A DNA stretch of 64,000 bases from Saccharothrix sp. NRRL B-16348 (GCF_001280085.1 NZ_LGED01000214.1:62001-126000); one strand, 5' to 3'; counted from the first letter of the stretch, positions 17,257 through 27,450 are shown. Translations and numbers: made by a program. Notes: a model not told the origin generated them from the sequence alone.

Positions 17257-18537
17257 ATGGCTTCCGAGGTGCGCAGGGTGGCGCTCGCCAGTTCCGCGGG
17301 CAACGCGGTGGAGTTGTACGACTTCCTGCTCTACGGCACCGCGTCCGCGCTGGTGTTCGACAAGCTGTTCTTCCCCTCCTTCGACCCGCGCATCGGCACG
17401 CTGCTGGCGTTCGCCACGTTCGGCGCGGGGTTCCTGGCCCGGCCGCTGGGCGGGGTGGTGATCGGTCACTTCGGCGACCGCGTCGGGCGGCGGTCGATGC
17501 TGGTGCTGACGTTGACGGCGACCGGGTTGTGCACGGCGGCGATCGGGCTGCTGCCGACGTACTCCTCGATCGGGCTCGCCGCGCCGTTGCTGCTCGTGCT
17601 GCTGCGGGTGGTGCAGGGGTTCTTCCTCGGCGGCGAGCAGGGCGGCGCGACGTTGATGGCGGTCGAGCACGCGCCCGTCGGGCGGACCGGGTGGTACGGC
17701 AGCTGGACGTTCCTCGGGTCGCCGATCGGGCTGCTGCTGGCCAACGGCGCGATGGCGGCGTCGACCGCGGTGTCCGGCGACGCGTTCCTGAGCTGGGGCT
17801 GGCGGGTGCCGTTCCTGTTCAGCCTGGTGCTGGTGGGTGTCGGGCTGTACGTGCGGCTGTCGGTCGAGGAGAGCCCGGTGTTCCGCGAGGCGCGGGAGAC
17901 GGTGGGCGCGGTGCGGCTGCCGGTGGCCGTCGTGCTGCGGCAGTCGTGGCGGCAGGTGCTGCTCGGCGCGGGCGTGAACCTCGGGTTCAACATGTTCATC
18001 TTCGTGGTGGCGACGTTCGCGGTGTCGTACGGGACGCGTCAGCTCGGGATGCCGCGGGGGACGTTGTTGACGGCGGGGCTGATCGGGGCGTTCGCGCAGG
18101 CGGTGGCGATCCTGGTGTTCGCGCGGCTGTCCGACCGGGTGGGGCGGCTGCCCGTGATGCTCGGCGGTGCGGCGTTCCTGGGTGTGTTCGCGTTCCCGCT
18201 GTTCTGGCTGTTGGAGACGCGGTCGCCGGGGTTGGTGGTGCTGGCGATGGTGGTGGCGTTCTCGGGTTCGGCGGCGGTGTTCGGCCCGATGCCCGCTTAC
18301 TACGCCGAGCTGTTCGGCACGCGGGTGCGGTACAGCGGGGTGTCGTTGAGCTACCAGCTGGGCGCCGTGCTGGGCGGCGGCCTGTCGCCGGTGGTCGCGA
18401 CGTGGCTGCTGGGCCTCACCTCGAACCACGCCTCGTGGCCGATCTCCGTTTACCTGATCGCGGGCGCCGTGATCAGCTCCCTCTCCCTGCTGGCCATCGG
18501 CGAAACCCTCCGCCACCCCACCAAAACCCCCACCTAA
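17257..18537 (+). CDS. MFS transporter, metabolite:H+ symporter (MHS) type
   Basis: A 426-residue inner-membrane symporter with 12 predicted helices. The MHS-type start (AGNAVELYDFLLYG), the loop motif GHFGDRVGRRSML after helix 2 and GGEQGGATLMAVEHAP in the fourth to fifth helix region place it with ShiA/ProP/KgtP-like carriers of shikimate, proline/betaine or dicarboxylates. The ATG lies behind a GGTGGG stretch. The intergenic upstream contains no regulator. The exact solute cannot be read from sequence. It ends against the largest of the repeat clusters. Confidence 0.9.
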   Translation: MASEVRRVALASSAGNAVELYDFLLYGTASALVFDKLFFPSFDPRIGTLLAFATFGAGFLARPLGGVVIGHFGDRVGRRSMLVLTLTATGLCTAAIGLLPTYSSIGLAAPLLLVLLRVVQGFFLGGEQGGATLMAVEHAPVGRTGWYGSWTFLGSPIGLLLANGAMAASTAVSGDAFLSWGWRVPFLFSLVLVGVGLYVRLSVEESPVFREARETVGAVRLPVAVVLRQSWRQVLLGAGVNLGFNMFIFVVATFAVSYGTRQLGMPRGTLLTAGLIGAFAQAVAILVFARLSDRVGRLPVMLGGAAFLGVFAFPLFWLLETRSPGLVVLAMVVAFSGSAAVFGPMPAYYAELFGTRVRYSGVSLSYQLGAVLGGGLSPVVATWLLGLTSNHASWPISVYLIAGAVISSLSLLAIGETLRHPTKTPT

Positions 18538-18540
18538 CGC

Positions 18541-18790
18541 CGCGTGTCGAACACTCAGAACGCGCGTGTCCTACGTTCGGAACGCGCGTGTCCTACGTTC
18601 GCGTACCCCGAGTTCAACGCTCAGAACAAGATCGACTGTTTCGGAACGCGCGTGTCCTACGTTCGCGTACCCCGAGTTCAACGCTCAGAACAAGATCGAC
18701 TGTTCTGAGCGTTGAACTCGCGTGTTCTGAACGTAGGACACGCGCGACGCGAACGTAGGACACGCGGGACTTGAAGGTTCGACACGCGCG
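18541..18790. repeat. Intergenic repeat cluster A (10 words, convergent genes)
   Basis: Ten copies of a 13-nt word family: GTCGAACACTCAG, GTCCTACGTTCGG/CGC, GTTCAACGCTCAG and their complements, most preceded by CGCGTG. Six forward words are followed by four reverse words, so the cluster can fold back on itself. It fills the gap between the MFS gene and the convergent monooxygenase gene. Related clusters occur at 31.9, 38.4, 47.8 and 53.7 kb. Confidence 0.9.
18576..18703. repeat. Exact 64-bp tandem duplication
   Basis: Positions 18576-18639 and 18640-18703 are identical 64-bp units, each holding one GTCCTACGTTC word, one GTTCAACGCTCAG word and the unique spacer AACAAGATCGACTGTT. It points to recent slippage or duplication inside the cluster. 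Confidence 0.9.
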
Positions 18791-18794
18791 AGGG

Positions 18795-20333
18795 TTAGAG
18801 GGATTTCAGGGTGTGGAGGGTGGTGGAGAGGTTGGTGGTGGGGGTCGGGGGGTTGGTGGTGTGCCAGGCGATCACGCCGTCGGGGCGGATGAGGGCGGCG
18901 CCGGTGAGGCCGATGTTGTAGAGCTTGGCGAGGGTGTCGGTCGGGTCGGTGAGGGTCGGGGTGTGCAGGGACGGCACGGTGGCGGCACGCCAGGAGGGGT
19001 TCAGGGTGATGAGGGTCCACGTGGTGAAGAGGTCCACAGTGGATACTTCGGTACCGTTGTGGGTCACCATCACGTGTGGCGCGCGGAAGCCCGGGCGGGC
19101 GGATGGGTTGGCCGGGTCCTCCATGAGGGCCGTGTCGGTGTCGTCGATCAGCACGGCGTTCGAACGGCAGCGGTAACCCAGGGTCAGGTGGAGGTGGTCG
19201 ACCTCGGCGGGCACGTCCGGGCCCGCCAGGTGCGGCGCGAACCGCTGCACGTAGTTCGCGTACGACCCGTCCACCACCAGCTTCGCGTACGGCCGCCGTT
19301 CGGCCTCGTAGCTGTCCAGCAGGCCGACACCGGCCTCGCCCTTCAGCACCTCCGCCAGCTTCCACGCGATGTCGTACCCGTCGCCGATCGCCGTGTTGCC
19401 GCCCAGCCCACCGGTCGGCGGCGTCACCTTCGCCGCGTCACCGACCAGGAACACCCGCCCGGCCCGGAACCGGTCGCTCAGCCACGCCGCCATCTCCCAC
19501 GCCGTGATCTCCAGGATCTCCGGCTCCAGGTCCGGCGCGTCCGTCGCGATCCGCAGCAGCTCGGTGCACCGCCGCGCCGGGTAGTCCGCCGCCGACTCGC
19601 GCGCCGGGTCGTACTCGATCGTGAACACGTTGCGCCGCGCCGTGTTCGTCCCCACGAAAGTGCCGGTGAAGGCCGGGTTCCGCAAGTAGAACAAGGTCAA
19701 CTTGTCCGGCACGATGTGCGCCGTCAGGTCCGCGTTGAACACCACGCCGACGTGGTGCGCCAACTCGCCCGGCCCCTGCCGCCCGATGCCCGTGAACGAG
19801 CGCACCACCCCGCGGTGCCCGTCCGCGCCGATCACGTAATCCGCCCGAACGGTGTACTCGCCCTCACTCGAACGAACCCGCGCCGTCACCCCGTCGTCGT
19901 CCTGCGCCAACGACACCAGCTCGGTCTCGAACACCACCTCCGCCCCCAGCTCGCGCGCCCGCCGCAGCAGCACCGGCTCCACGTGGTCCTGGCTCGCCAT
20001 CCCGGAACGCTCGGGGCTGAGCGAGGTGTCCCACGTGTCGTCCTCGTGCACGACGGTGTGGAACACCCGCCCGCGCAGGCTCTCCGCGACCTTGATCACG
20101 AGCCCGCCGTCGAGCCCCGCGCCACCCGCCAGCACCTCGTCCGCGACACCGGCCCGCCGCAGCACCTCGACCGTCCGGTGCGTCTGCCCGGTCGCCTTCG
20201 GGTGCGGCGACGTCCCGCGGTGCTTTGAGATCCCCAGCACCGAAACGCCCTGCTGCGCCAGGAACAACGCCGCCGTCAACCCGCTCAGCCCGGCGCCGAC
20301 CACCAACACCTGCACACGCCTGTCGTCTCCCAT
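18795..20333 (-). CDS. FAD-dependent monooxygenase (aromatic hydroxylase family)
   Basis: A 512-residue flavoprotein hydroxylase. It has the FAD motif VVGAGLSGLTAAL near the N-terminus, GADGHRGVVR in the middle and GDAAKVTPPTGGLGGN later, where Lys replaces the usual His. A C-terminal thioredoxin-like part ends the protein. A promoter TTGCGG-N18-TAAGAT lies so close to ATG 20333 that the mRNA is probably leaderless. Palindromes overlap the -10 box, so a repressor is expected, but none is encoded next door. It differs clearly from the monooxygenase at the left end. Substrate unknown; tailoring of an aromatic metabolite or drug modification are possible. Confidence 0.88.
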   Translation of the reverse strand: MGDDRRVQVLVVGAGLSGLTAALFLAQQGVSVLGISKHRGTSPHPKATGQTHRTVEVLRRAGVADEVLAGGAGLDGGLVIKVAESLRGRVFHTVVHEDDTWDTSLSPERSGMASQDHVEPVLLRRARELGAEVVFETELVSLAQDDDGVTARVRSSEGEYTVRADYVIGADGHRGVVRSFTGIGRQGPGELAHHVGVVFNADLTAHIVPDKLTLFYLRNPAFTGTFVGTNTARRNVFTIEYDPARESAADYPARRCTELLRIATDAPDLEPEILEITAWEMAAWLSDRFRAGRVFLVGDAAKVTPPTGGLGGNTAIGDGYDIAWKLAEVLKGEAGVGLLDSYEAERRPYAKLVVDGSYANYVQRFAPHLAGPDVPAEVDHLHLTLGYRCRSNAVLIDDTDTALMEDPANPSARPGFRAPHVMVTHNGTEVSTVDLFTTWTLITLNPSWRAATVPSLHTPTLTDPTDTLAKLYNIGLTGAALIRPDGVIAWHTTNPPTPTTNLSTTLHTLKSL

Positions 20334-20335
20334 GA

Positions 20336-20370
20336 CTAAGAATCTTAGACGCTAAGAGATTCGGGCCGCA
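20336..20370 (-). promoter_or_regulatory. Promoter with overlapping palindromic operator
   Basis: CTAAGAATCTTAG (20336-20348) is a perfect 13-nt palindrome; a partial copy CTAAGAGATTC follows at 20352-20362. The minus-strand -10 box TAAGAT (20347-20342) is inside the palindrome and TTGCGG (20371-20366) is the -35. Confidence 0.6.
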
Positions 20371-20376
20371 AGACAC

Positions 20377-21393
20377 CTAGCCGAGCGCGACGACCTCACC
20401 CGAACGCGCCGACGCGAACGCCGCCTCGACGACCTCCAGCCCCGCCACCGCGTCGGCCACCGGAACGGGCGCCTGACCAGCGGCGACGGCCGCGTAGAAG
20501 TCCTGGTACGCCCCAGGCTCCGTGCGCACCGGCTCCGCGCCGAGCACGCCCCACTGCTCCACCGCGTCCTCGCCCCACCCCTCGCCGCCGGGCACCGCGC
20601 CCGCCTTCAACGCCTCCTCCTGCGGGTCCATCCCGTGCTTCACGTACGCCGACCGGTCGCCCAGCACCCGGAACCGAGGCCCCAACGCCGCCGCCAACGC
20701 CGACGCCCACAGGTGCGACACCGTGCCGGACGAGTGGGTCAACGCCAGGAACGCGTCGTCGTGCGCACGGGCGCCCGCCCGCAACGTCCGCACCTCCGCG
20801 TACACGCCCGTCGGACGCCCGAACAACGCCACCGCCTGGTCGACCAAATGCGTGCCGAGGTCGAACACGATGCTGCCCAGGTCGGCCGGGTCGCCGGACT
20901 CCTTCCAGCTCTCCTTCACCTCCGGCCGCCACCGCTCGAACCGCGACTCGAACCGGTGCACCCGCCCCAACGCGCCCTCGCCGACCAGCCGCGCCACGGT
21001 GCGGAAGTCGCCGTCCCAGCGCCGGTTGTGGAACGGCGCCAGCAGCAGCCCGCGTGCCGCGGCCAGGTCTGCCAACTCCCGCGCCTCGGCGGCCGACGGC
21101 GCGAACGGCTTGTCCACCACGACGTTCAGCCCGTGCTCCAACGCGGCACGGGCGTGCACGGCGTGGAACCGGTTCGGCGTGGTCACCACGACCAGGTCGA
21201 AGTCGTCGGCCCGCCGCCACACGTCGTCCACCGACGGGATCAGCTCGGCGCCCGGGTACCGGGACGCCACCTCGGCCCGCCGGTCGGGGTTCCCGGTGAC
21301 GACGGCGCTCAGCGCCAAGCCGGGCGTGGTGGACAGGAACGGTGCGTGGAAGGCGGCTCCTCCGAGCCCGTAGCCGATCAGTGCGGTGCGCAT
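20377..21393 (-). CDS. Gfo/Idh/MocA family oxidoreductase
   Basis: A 338-residue NAD(P)-dependent oxidoreductase of the glucose-fructose/inositol dehydrogenase family. The Rossmann motif is GYGLGGAAFHAPF at the N-terminus, and the family EKP motif appears as VVVDKPFAP (Asp for Glu). The alpha/beta C-terminal domain contains HNRRWDGDF and FDLGTHLVDQA, the latter with the catalytic-site His. Sugar, inositol or amino-sugar substrates are typical. It is upstream of and co-directional with the monooxygenase gene, but a promoter between them argues for separate units. Confidence 0.88.
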   Translation of the reverse strand: MRTALIGYGLGGAAFHAPFLSTTPGLALSAVVTGNPDRRAEVASRYPGAELIPSVDDVWRRADDFDLVVVTTPNRFHAVHARAALEHGLNVVVDKPFAPSAAEARELADLAAARGLLLAPFHNRRWDGDFRTVARLVGEGALGRVHRFESRFERWRPEVKESWKESGDPADLGSIVFDLGTHLVDQAVALFGRPTGVYAEVRTLRAGARAHDDAFLALTHSSGTVSHLWASALAAALGPRFRVLGDRSAYVKHGMDPQEEALKAGAVPGGEGWGEDAVEQWGVLGAEPVRTEPGAYQDFYAAVAAGQAPVPVADAVAGLEVVEAAFASARSGEVVALG

Positions 21394-21463
21394 GCCCGAA
21401 CCCTAAGCGTCCCAAGACGTGGACGCCCTGTCGCGGACCGTCACGCAGCGCTACCTTCGGCCC

Positions 21464-21535
21464 ATGATCCCGCTCGTGGCACGTCGGCACGTGGACTACG
21501 TGCGCGTCACCAGCACGGCCTGTCGCCCCGTCTGA
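21464..21535 (+). CDS. Leader peptide of the methionine operon (23 aa)
   Basis: A 23-codon open frame, MIPLVARRHVDYVRVTSTAC then RPV, followed by TGA. It carries the RRHVD..RV.S..CR pattern of the small leader peptides that precede sulfur-assimilation genes in many actinobacteria. Its stop is 74 nt before metY. The conserved Cys near the end fits cysteine-dependent ribosome stalling or attenuation as reported for such leaders in mycobacteria; the mechanism here is inference. Confidence 0.75.
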   Translation: MIPLVARRHVDYVRVTSTACRPV

Positions 21536-21609
21536 CCCACCTCACCACCCCGCGCGCCGGGTGTCTTCGGCGTGCCCGAAAACCACTGCCCAGACAGGGA
21601 GACACCAGC

Positions 21610-22895
<1,286 letters not shown>

Positions 22896-22899
<4 letters not shown>

Positions 22900-23960
22900 G
22901 CCACGAGGCCACTTCCGGGAAGACCCCTCCCACCGCCGGCGGGTGGCGGGAGGGGGACCCGAACGGGCGCAGGCAGTGGTGCCGCGGCGCGCTGCCTGGC
23001 CTGCCGGGGCTGGCGATCGCCTACGAGACGTGGGGCGAGCTGAACGCGGACCGGTCGAACGCGGTGCTGGTGCTGCACGCGTTGACCGGCGACAGCCACG
23101 TGGCGGGCCCGGCCGAGCCGGGTCACCCCACGCCCGGCTGGTGGGACGGCCTGGTCGGGCCGGGGCGCGCGCTGGACACCGAGCGCTGGTTCGTGGTCGC
23201 GCCGAACGTGCTGGGCGGCTGCCAGGGCACCACGGGACCGTGGGCGACCGCGCCGGACGGCAGGCCGTGGGGCGCGCGGTTCCCCCGCGTCACGGTGCGC
23301 GTCCAGGTGGCGGCCGAGGTGCTGCTGGCCGACGCGTTGGGCGTCGACGCGTGGGCTGCCGTGCTGGGCGGCTCGATGGGCGGGATGCGGGCGTTGGAGT
23401 GGGCGGTGTCCGAGCCCGACCGGGTGCGGGCGCTGCTCGTGCTGGCCGCGCCCGCGGCGTCCACGGCCGAGCACGTCGCGCTGGCGTCCGCCCAGCTGCA
23501 CGCCATCCGGCTCGACCCGGTCGGCGGTCTCGGGGTGGCCCGCCGGATCGCGCACATCGGCTACCGCGGCGAGTCGGAGCTGGCCGCCCGGTTCGGCCGC
23601 GAGGTGCGCGCGGACGGCCGGTTCGAGGTGGAGTCCTACCTCGACCACCACGCGGCCAAGCTGGTCGGCCGGTTCGACCCGGCCAGCTACGTCACCCTCA
23701 CCGAGGCCATGAACAGCCACGACGTCGGCCGCGGCCGGGGTGGGGTGCGGGCCGCGCTGAGCCGCGTCACGGCCCGCACCCTCGTGGCCGGCATCGACTC
23801 CGACCGCCTGTACCCGCTGCGGCAGCAGGCCGAGATCGCCGACGCCGTGCCCGGCGCCGGCGACCTGCGCGTGGTGACCTCGCCGTACGGCCACGACGCG
23901 TTCCTCATCGAGGTCGACCAGGTGTCGAAGCTGGTCTCCGAACTGCTCGAGTCGGGCTAG
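22896..23960 (+). CDS. metX: Homoserine O-acetyltransferase
   Basis: A 354-residue alpha/beta-hydrolase-fold enzyme making O-acetyl-L-homoserine from homoserine and acetyl-CoA, the substrate of MetY. The nucleophile is in VLGGSMGGMRALEW, the Asp in AGIDSDRLYPL and the His in SPYGHDAFL. The GTG at 22896 overlaps the metY stop by 4 nt. Its own stop TAG (23958-23960) overlaps the stop of the convergent chitinase gene, leaving no intergenic DNA. Specificity for acetyl over succinyl is inferred from the actinobacterial context. Confidence 0.94.
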
Positions 23961-25513
23961 AACCCGGCCGTGATCCGGGTGAACTCCCAGTCGGCCTGCG
24001 GGATGCCGCTGCAGTGGGACGACACCTGGCCGTCGCAGCCGCCGCGGTCGCGGTTGACCGCCCAGAACGCGAACCGGGCCAGCCCGTTGGACTTCGACCA
24101 GTCGCGCAGCTGGGTCCACGTCTGGGTGGTCGTCACCTCGCGCTGGTCGGACAGGCCGTTCATGCCCGAGATGCCGACGTGCCGGAACGCCTCCGCGTCC
24201 GACCACCCGAACGTGGCCTTCAGCTTGTTCTTCAGCCCGGTGGCCGCGTTGACCGTGTCCGTGCCGATGTTCGAACTGCCGAAGTCGAACGGCATGATCG
24301 TGAACACGTCGACGCCCGCGCCGATCGCCGCCGCCCGCTCGACCAGCCTGTTGCCCCAGGAGTTCGGGCCGGTGGTCGTGGTGCCGAACGTGACGATGGT
24401 CTGAATGCCGGGGTTGTTCGCCTTGACGATCTTGAGCGCCTCCAGGATCCGGTCCTGCACGGCGGCGTTCTCGAACTCGTCGGTGTTCTCGATGTCGATG
24501 TCGATCGCCTTCAGCCCGTAGGCGTTGATGACCTGCTGGTACGCGCCGGCCAGCGCCTGCGGGGTCGAGCAGTTCGGGCCGAGCTTGTTGCCGCTCCACC
24601 CGCCGAACGACGGCACGACGTCGCCGCCGGCCGCCCGGATCTGCTGGATGGCCTGCGCGTCGACGCCGCCGGCCAGCGGCCGGTTGCCGTCCCACGCGGG
24701 GTTGCAGCCGCCGGACGACAGCACGAACGCCATGGTGAACCACTTGACGCCGGTGGTGCTCATGATCGTGGCCGGCGCGGGCGGGTTGCCCCAGCCGAGG
24801 AACAGGTACGGCGCGCCGCGCCCGCCGACCGGGTTCGTGCCCGGCTGGGTGGTCGCGGCGACCTGGTTCGACGGGCCCGAGGTGTTCGACGCGGCGTCAC
24901 GGGCGCGGACCGTGAACGTGTACGCGGTGGATGCGTTCAGGCCGGTCACGGTGGCGGTGGTGCCGCTGACCGAGGTGGCGACCGTCGCGCCCCGGTACAC
25001 GTCGTACGCGGTCACGCCGACGTTGTCGGTCGACGCGGTCCAGGCCAGGGAGACCGAGTCGGCGGTGGTGCCGGTGACGCGCAGGGAGCCGGGCGCGCCG
25101 GGCGCGACCGTGTCGCCGCCACCGCCGGCGCAGGGAGCCCCGTTGACGGTGCAGTTGAGCGGCGCGCCGGAACCGGTGCCGACGAAGCCGAAGCTCGTCG
25201 ACGCGCCGACACCGACGCCGCCGTTGTACTCGCGGTTGGTCGCCACGTAATGATCACCCGATCGGGTGACAAGGGTGTCCCAGTACGACCCGAGCGCGGT
25301 GCCCGCGGGCAGGTCGAACTCGATGCGCCACGCGGTGATGGCGGAGGGTCCGCCGTTGGCGACGGTGAACCTGGCCTCGAAGCCGCTGCCCCAGTCCTGG
25401 GTCTTGGCGAACGTGGCGGTGACGCCCGGCGCCGCTTGCGCGGCCGGGCCGACGACCAGTGAACCTAGGGCGAGTGCGCTTGCTGCGAGCAGCGCGCTCG
25501 TTCGTCGTGACAT
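23957..25513 (-). CDS. Secreted chitinase: CBM2 + FnIII + GH18
   Basis: A 518-residue extracellular chitin-degrading enzyme. Signal peptide 1-27 (AAQA cleavage) is followed by a CBM2-like carbohydrate module (about 28-122, with the WGSGFEARFTV and AWRIEFDLPAG strands), a fibronectin III module (about 137-222) and a GH18 catalytic domain (about 233-518). The catalytic DxDxE motif is IDIDIE with Glu342 as acid/base. This order is typical of Streptomyces-type chitinases. A DasR operator sits 53 bp upstream of the start, so N-acetylglucosamine-linked control is likely. Confidence 0.93.
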   Translation of the reverse strand: MSRRTSALLAASALALGSLVVGPAAQAAPGVTATFAKTQDWGSGFEARFTVANGGPSAITAWRIEFDLPAGTALGSYWDTLVTRSGDHYVATNREYNGGVGVGASTSFGFVGTGSGAPLNCTVNGAPCAGGGGDTVAPGAPGSLRVTGTTADSVSLAWTASTDNVGVTAYDVYRGATVATSVSGTTATVTGLNASTAYTFTVRARDAASNTSGPSNQVAATTQPGTNPVGGRGAPYLFLGWGNPPAPATIMSTTGVKWFTMAFVLSSGGCNPAWDGNRPLAGGVDAQAIQQIRAAGGDVVPSFGGWSGNKLGPNCSTPQALAGAYQQVINAYGLKAIDIDIENTDEFENAAVQDRILEALKIVKANNPGIQTIVTFGTTTTGPNSWGNRLVERAAAIGAGVDVFTIMPFDFGSSNIGTDTVNAATGLKNKLKATFGWSDAEAFRHVGISGMNGLSDQREVTTTQTWTQLRDWSKSNGLARFAFWAVNRDRGGCDGQVSSHCSGIPQADWEFTRITAGF

Positions 25514-25564
25514 GAGGAGTCCTCCTCGGCGGGATCGGCAGGGTGAATCGCGCCCACCTCGGAG

Positions 25565-25580
25565 AGTGGTCTAGACCATG
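25565..25580. promoter_or_regulatory. DasR-responsive element (dre)
   Basis: AGTGGTCTAGACCATG contains the perfect 12-bp palindrome TGGTCTAGACCA, matching the known DasR site ACTGGTCTAGACCACT at 13 of 16 positions. It lies upstream of the chitinase start, as DasR sites do for chitinase genes in Streptomyces. Confidence 0.88.
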
Positions 25581-25644
25581 TGAAATGGCAAGGTTCTTTA
25601 CTGATTTGCCGGCGCGCGAGCACGCCGGAAGGGGGCGAACGGGC

Positions 25645-26145
25645 CTATTCCTCGATCGCGGTCGCGATCCACGGCGACACGGGCAGGTCGCGCAGCCCGC
25701 ACTCCACGGCCAGCTTCACCGTCCACCGCAGCGCCTGGAGCACCACCGTGGCCAGCTCCTGCGGCTGCCCGTTGGCCAGCGCGATCTCGATCTGCTCGGC
25801 CGCGGCCTCCTGGTCGCCGTGCACCTCGGCGAGCAGCGTGCGGATCGCGGTGCGGACCGGCGGGTCGGCGTCGTCGATCGGCACCTCCTGCCCGTCCTCG
25901 TCGAAGACCTGCATCTTCACCGGTGTCGCGCCGCCCGAGCCGAGGGCGGCGACCATGGCGCTGCACTCGGAGAAGAGCAGGAGGACCAGCTCCCGGATCT
26001 CCTCGTTGCCCTCGGGCGAGCCGCTGAGGTACCCGGTGACGAGGTCGACGGCGACCGCGTCCTCCCCGACCTTCGCCGCGGTCAGGGCCTCACCGGCCAC
26101 GGCCTGGAGCCGCGACCAGCGATCCGGATCTTGCTGCGGGTGCAT
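25645..26145 (-). CDS. Conserved hypothetical protein (166 aa)
   Basis: A 166-residue acidic, helix-rich soluble protein beginning MHPQQDPDRWSRLQAVAGEA. A short polar strand segment (GATPVKMQVFDEDGQEVPID) interrupts two helical blocks. No catalytic motif, signal peptide or membrane segment is visible. It lies alone between the chitinase gene and a divergent two-component system. I do not recognise the family; it looks like a lineage-specific actinobacterial protein. Confidence 0.75.
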   Translation of the reverse strand: MHPQQDPDRWSRLQAVAGEALTAAKVGEDAVAVDLVTGYLSGSPEGNEEIRELVLLLFSECSAMVAALGSGGATPVKMQVFDEDGQEVPIDDADPPVRTAIRTLLAEVHGDQEAAAEQIEIALANGQPQELATVVLQALRWTVKLAVECGLRDLPVSPWIATAIEE

Positions 26146-26321
26146 TCAGCCATCTTCCAACACGGAGTAGGGGCGCACAGCTCTGCATATTGCCTACCCG
26201 GTGGTGTTCGCCCGCCGCAACGGCTTGTCCGGTGGGCCGCTTCTCGGGTATGGGCGCGGTCGGGCGCGTCGTACCGGGGTATGACAGACCGTGGTGGCAT
26301 GTGCGGGCGCGGCCCGCCGCC

Positions 26322-26327
26322 TAGCAT
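26322..26327 (+). promoter_or_regulatory. -10 box of the sensor kinase gene, leaderless
   Basis: TAGCAT is followed by 7 nt and then GTG 26335, the spacing expected if transcription begins on the start codon. No good -35 box is seen. Confidence 0.5.
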
Positions 26328-26334
26328 CGGGACC

Positions 26335-27450
26335 GTGATCCGCACTCTCCTCCAGGTCGTGCTGTTCCGCGACCGCTCGCGGGTCTTCGAGGGCGTCCGC
26401 TTCCGCCGCCCGCTCATGGTGTTGGTGCTGCTCCACGGCCTGATCATCGCGATCGGGGTGAGCCAGAGCTACGTCTCGGTGGAGGACCCGGACGGCTGGT
26501 GGCCGCTGCTGTTCGCCGTCGTCGCCGGCAGCGTGGCACTGACGCTGCGCTCCACGCTCGTGGCGTGGCGGCTGGCCACGGCCGGCCTGGTCGTGATGAG
26601 GCTGCTCACGCCGTCCGAACCCGTGGTCATGGGCAGTTGGCAGTGGTGGTGGTACGTGCCGGTGCTGCTGGCGGTCGCGACCCGCCACCGCGGCCGGGTC
26701 GTGCTGCTCGTGGGCCTGATCACGTCGGGCGTGCTGTACGCGATGGACCAGTCGGCCGACCTGCTCCAGGACGTCGCCCTGCTGCTGCTGGTGCTCCTGC
26801 TCGGGTACGCGTTCGGCGCGCGCGGGCGGGCCGAGCAGCGGTTCCACGCCGAGCAGGACGAGAAGGCGGCGCTGGTCGAGCGCGCCCGGATCGCCCGCGA
26901 GATGCACGACGTGGTCGCGCACCACATGTCGCTGGTGGTGGTCCGGTGCGAGACCGCGCCCTACCGGATCGCGGACCTGCCCGAGGCGGGCAAGCGCGAG
27001 TTCGCCGAGCTGGGCGCGGCGGCACGGGCCGCGATCACGGACATGCAGCAGCTGCTCGGCGTGCTGCGGGCGTCCGGCGAGCGGGCCGACCGGACGCCGC
27101 AGCCGGGGTTGGCCGACATCAGGTCGCTGCACGCGGACGCGTCCGTGACCGACGCCGACGTGCCGGAGGCGGTCGGGCTGACCGCGTACCGGATCGTGCA
27201 GGAGGCGCTCACGAACGCCGGTCGGCACGCGCCGGGCTCGACCACGGCGGTGACCGTCGACCTGGTGGGCGACGAGCTGCGGGTCGTCGTGCGGAACACG
27301 GCGGGCGGGCCGTCGCGCGGCGGTGGCGGCGGGCACGGGCTCAGGGGCATGCGGGAACGGGTGGCGGTGCACGGCGGTTCGCTGACCGCCGGACCGACCG
27401 CGGACGGGGGGTTCGAAGTGCGGGCGATCGTGCCGGTGGGGCAGCGATGA
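26335..27450 (+). CDS. Two-component sensor histidine kinase (HisKA_3/NarL type)
   Basis: A 371-residue membrane sensor kinase. About five hydrophobic helices (residues 25-160) with almost no external loop are followed by the HisKA_3 dimerisation helix with the phospho-acceptor His191 in AREMHDVVAHH and a HATPase domain with ALTNAGRHAPGS as N-box and GGGGGHGLRGM as G-box. The lack of an extracellular domain suggests sensing within the membrane. GTG 26335 is chosen by the -10 spacing. Its stop overlaps the response regulator start (ATGA). Confidence 0.92.
   Translation: MIRTLLQVVLFRDRSRVFEGVRFRRPLMVLVLLHGLIIAIGVSQSYVSVEDPDGWWPLLFAVVAGSVALTLRSTLVAWRLATAGLVVMRLLTPSEPVVMGSWQWWWYVPVLLAVATRHRGRVVLLVGLITSGVLYAMDQSADLLQDVALLLLVLLLGYAFGARGRAEQRFHAEQDEKAALVERARIAREMHDVVAHHMSLVVVRCETAPYRIADLPEAGKREFAELGAAARAAITDMQQLLGVLRASGERADRTPQPGLADIRSLHADASVTDADVPEAVGLTAYRIVQEALTNAGRHAPGSTTAVTVDLVGDELRVVVRNTAGGPSRGGGGGHGLRGMRERVAVHGGSLTAGPTADGGFEVRAIVPVGQR

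Noticed and set aside
18541..18790. CRISPR array
   Set aside because: The repeated words are short, occur in both orientations and have no unique spacers of regular length; no cas genes are nearby.
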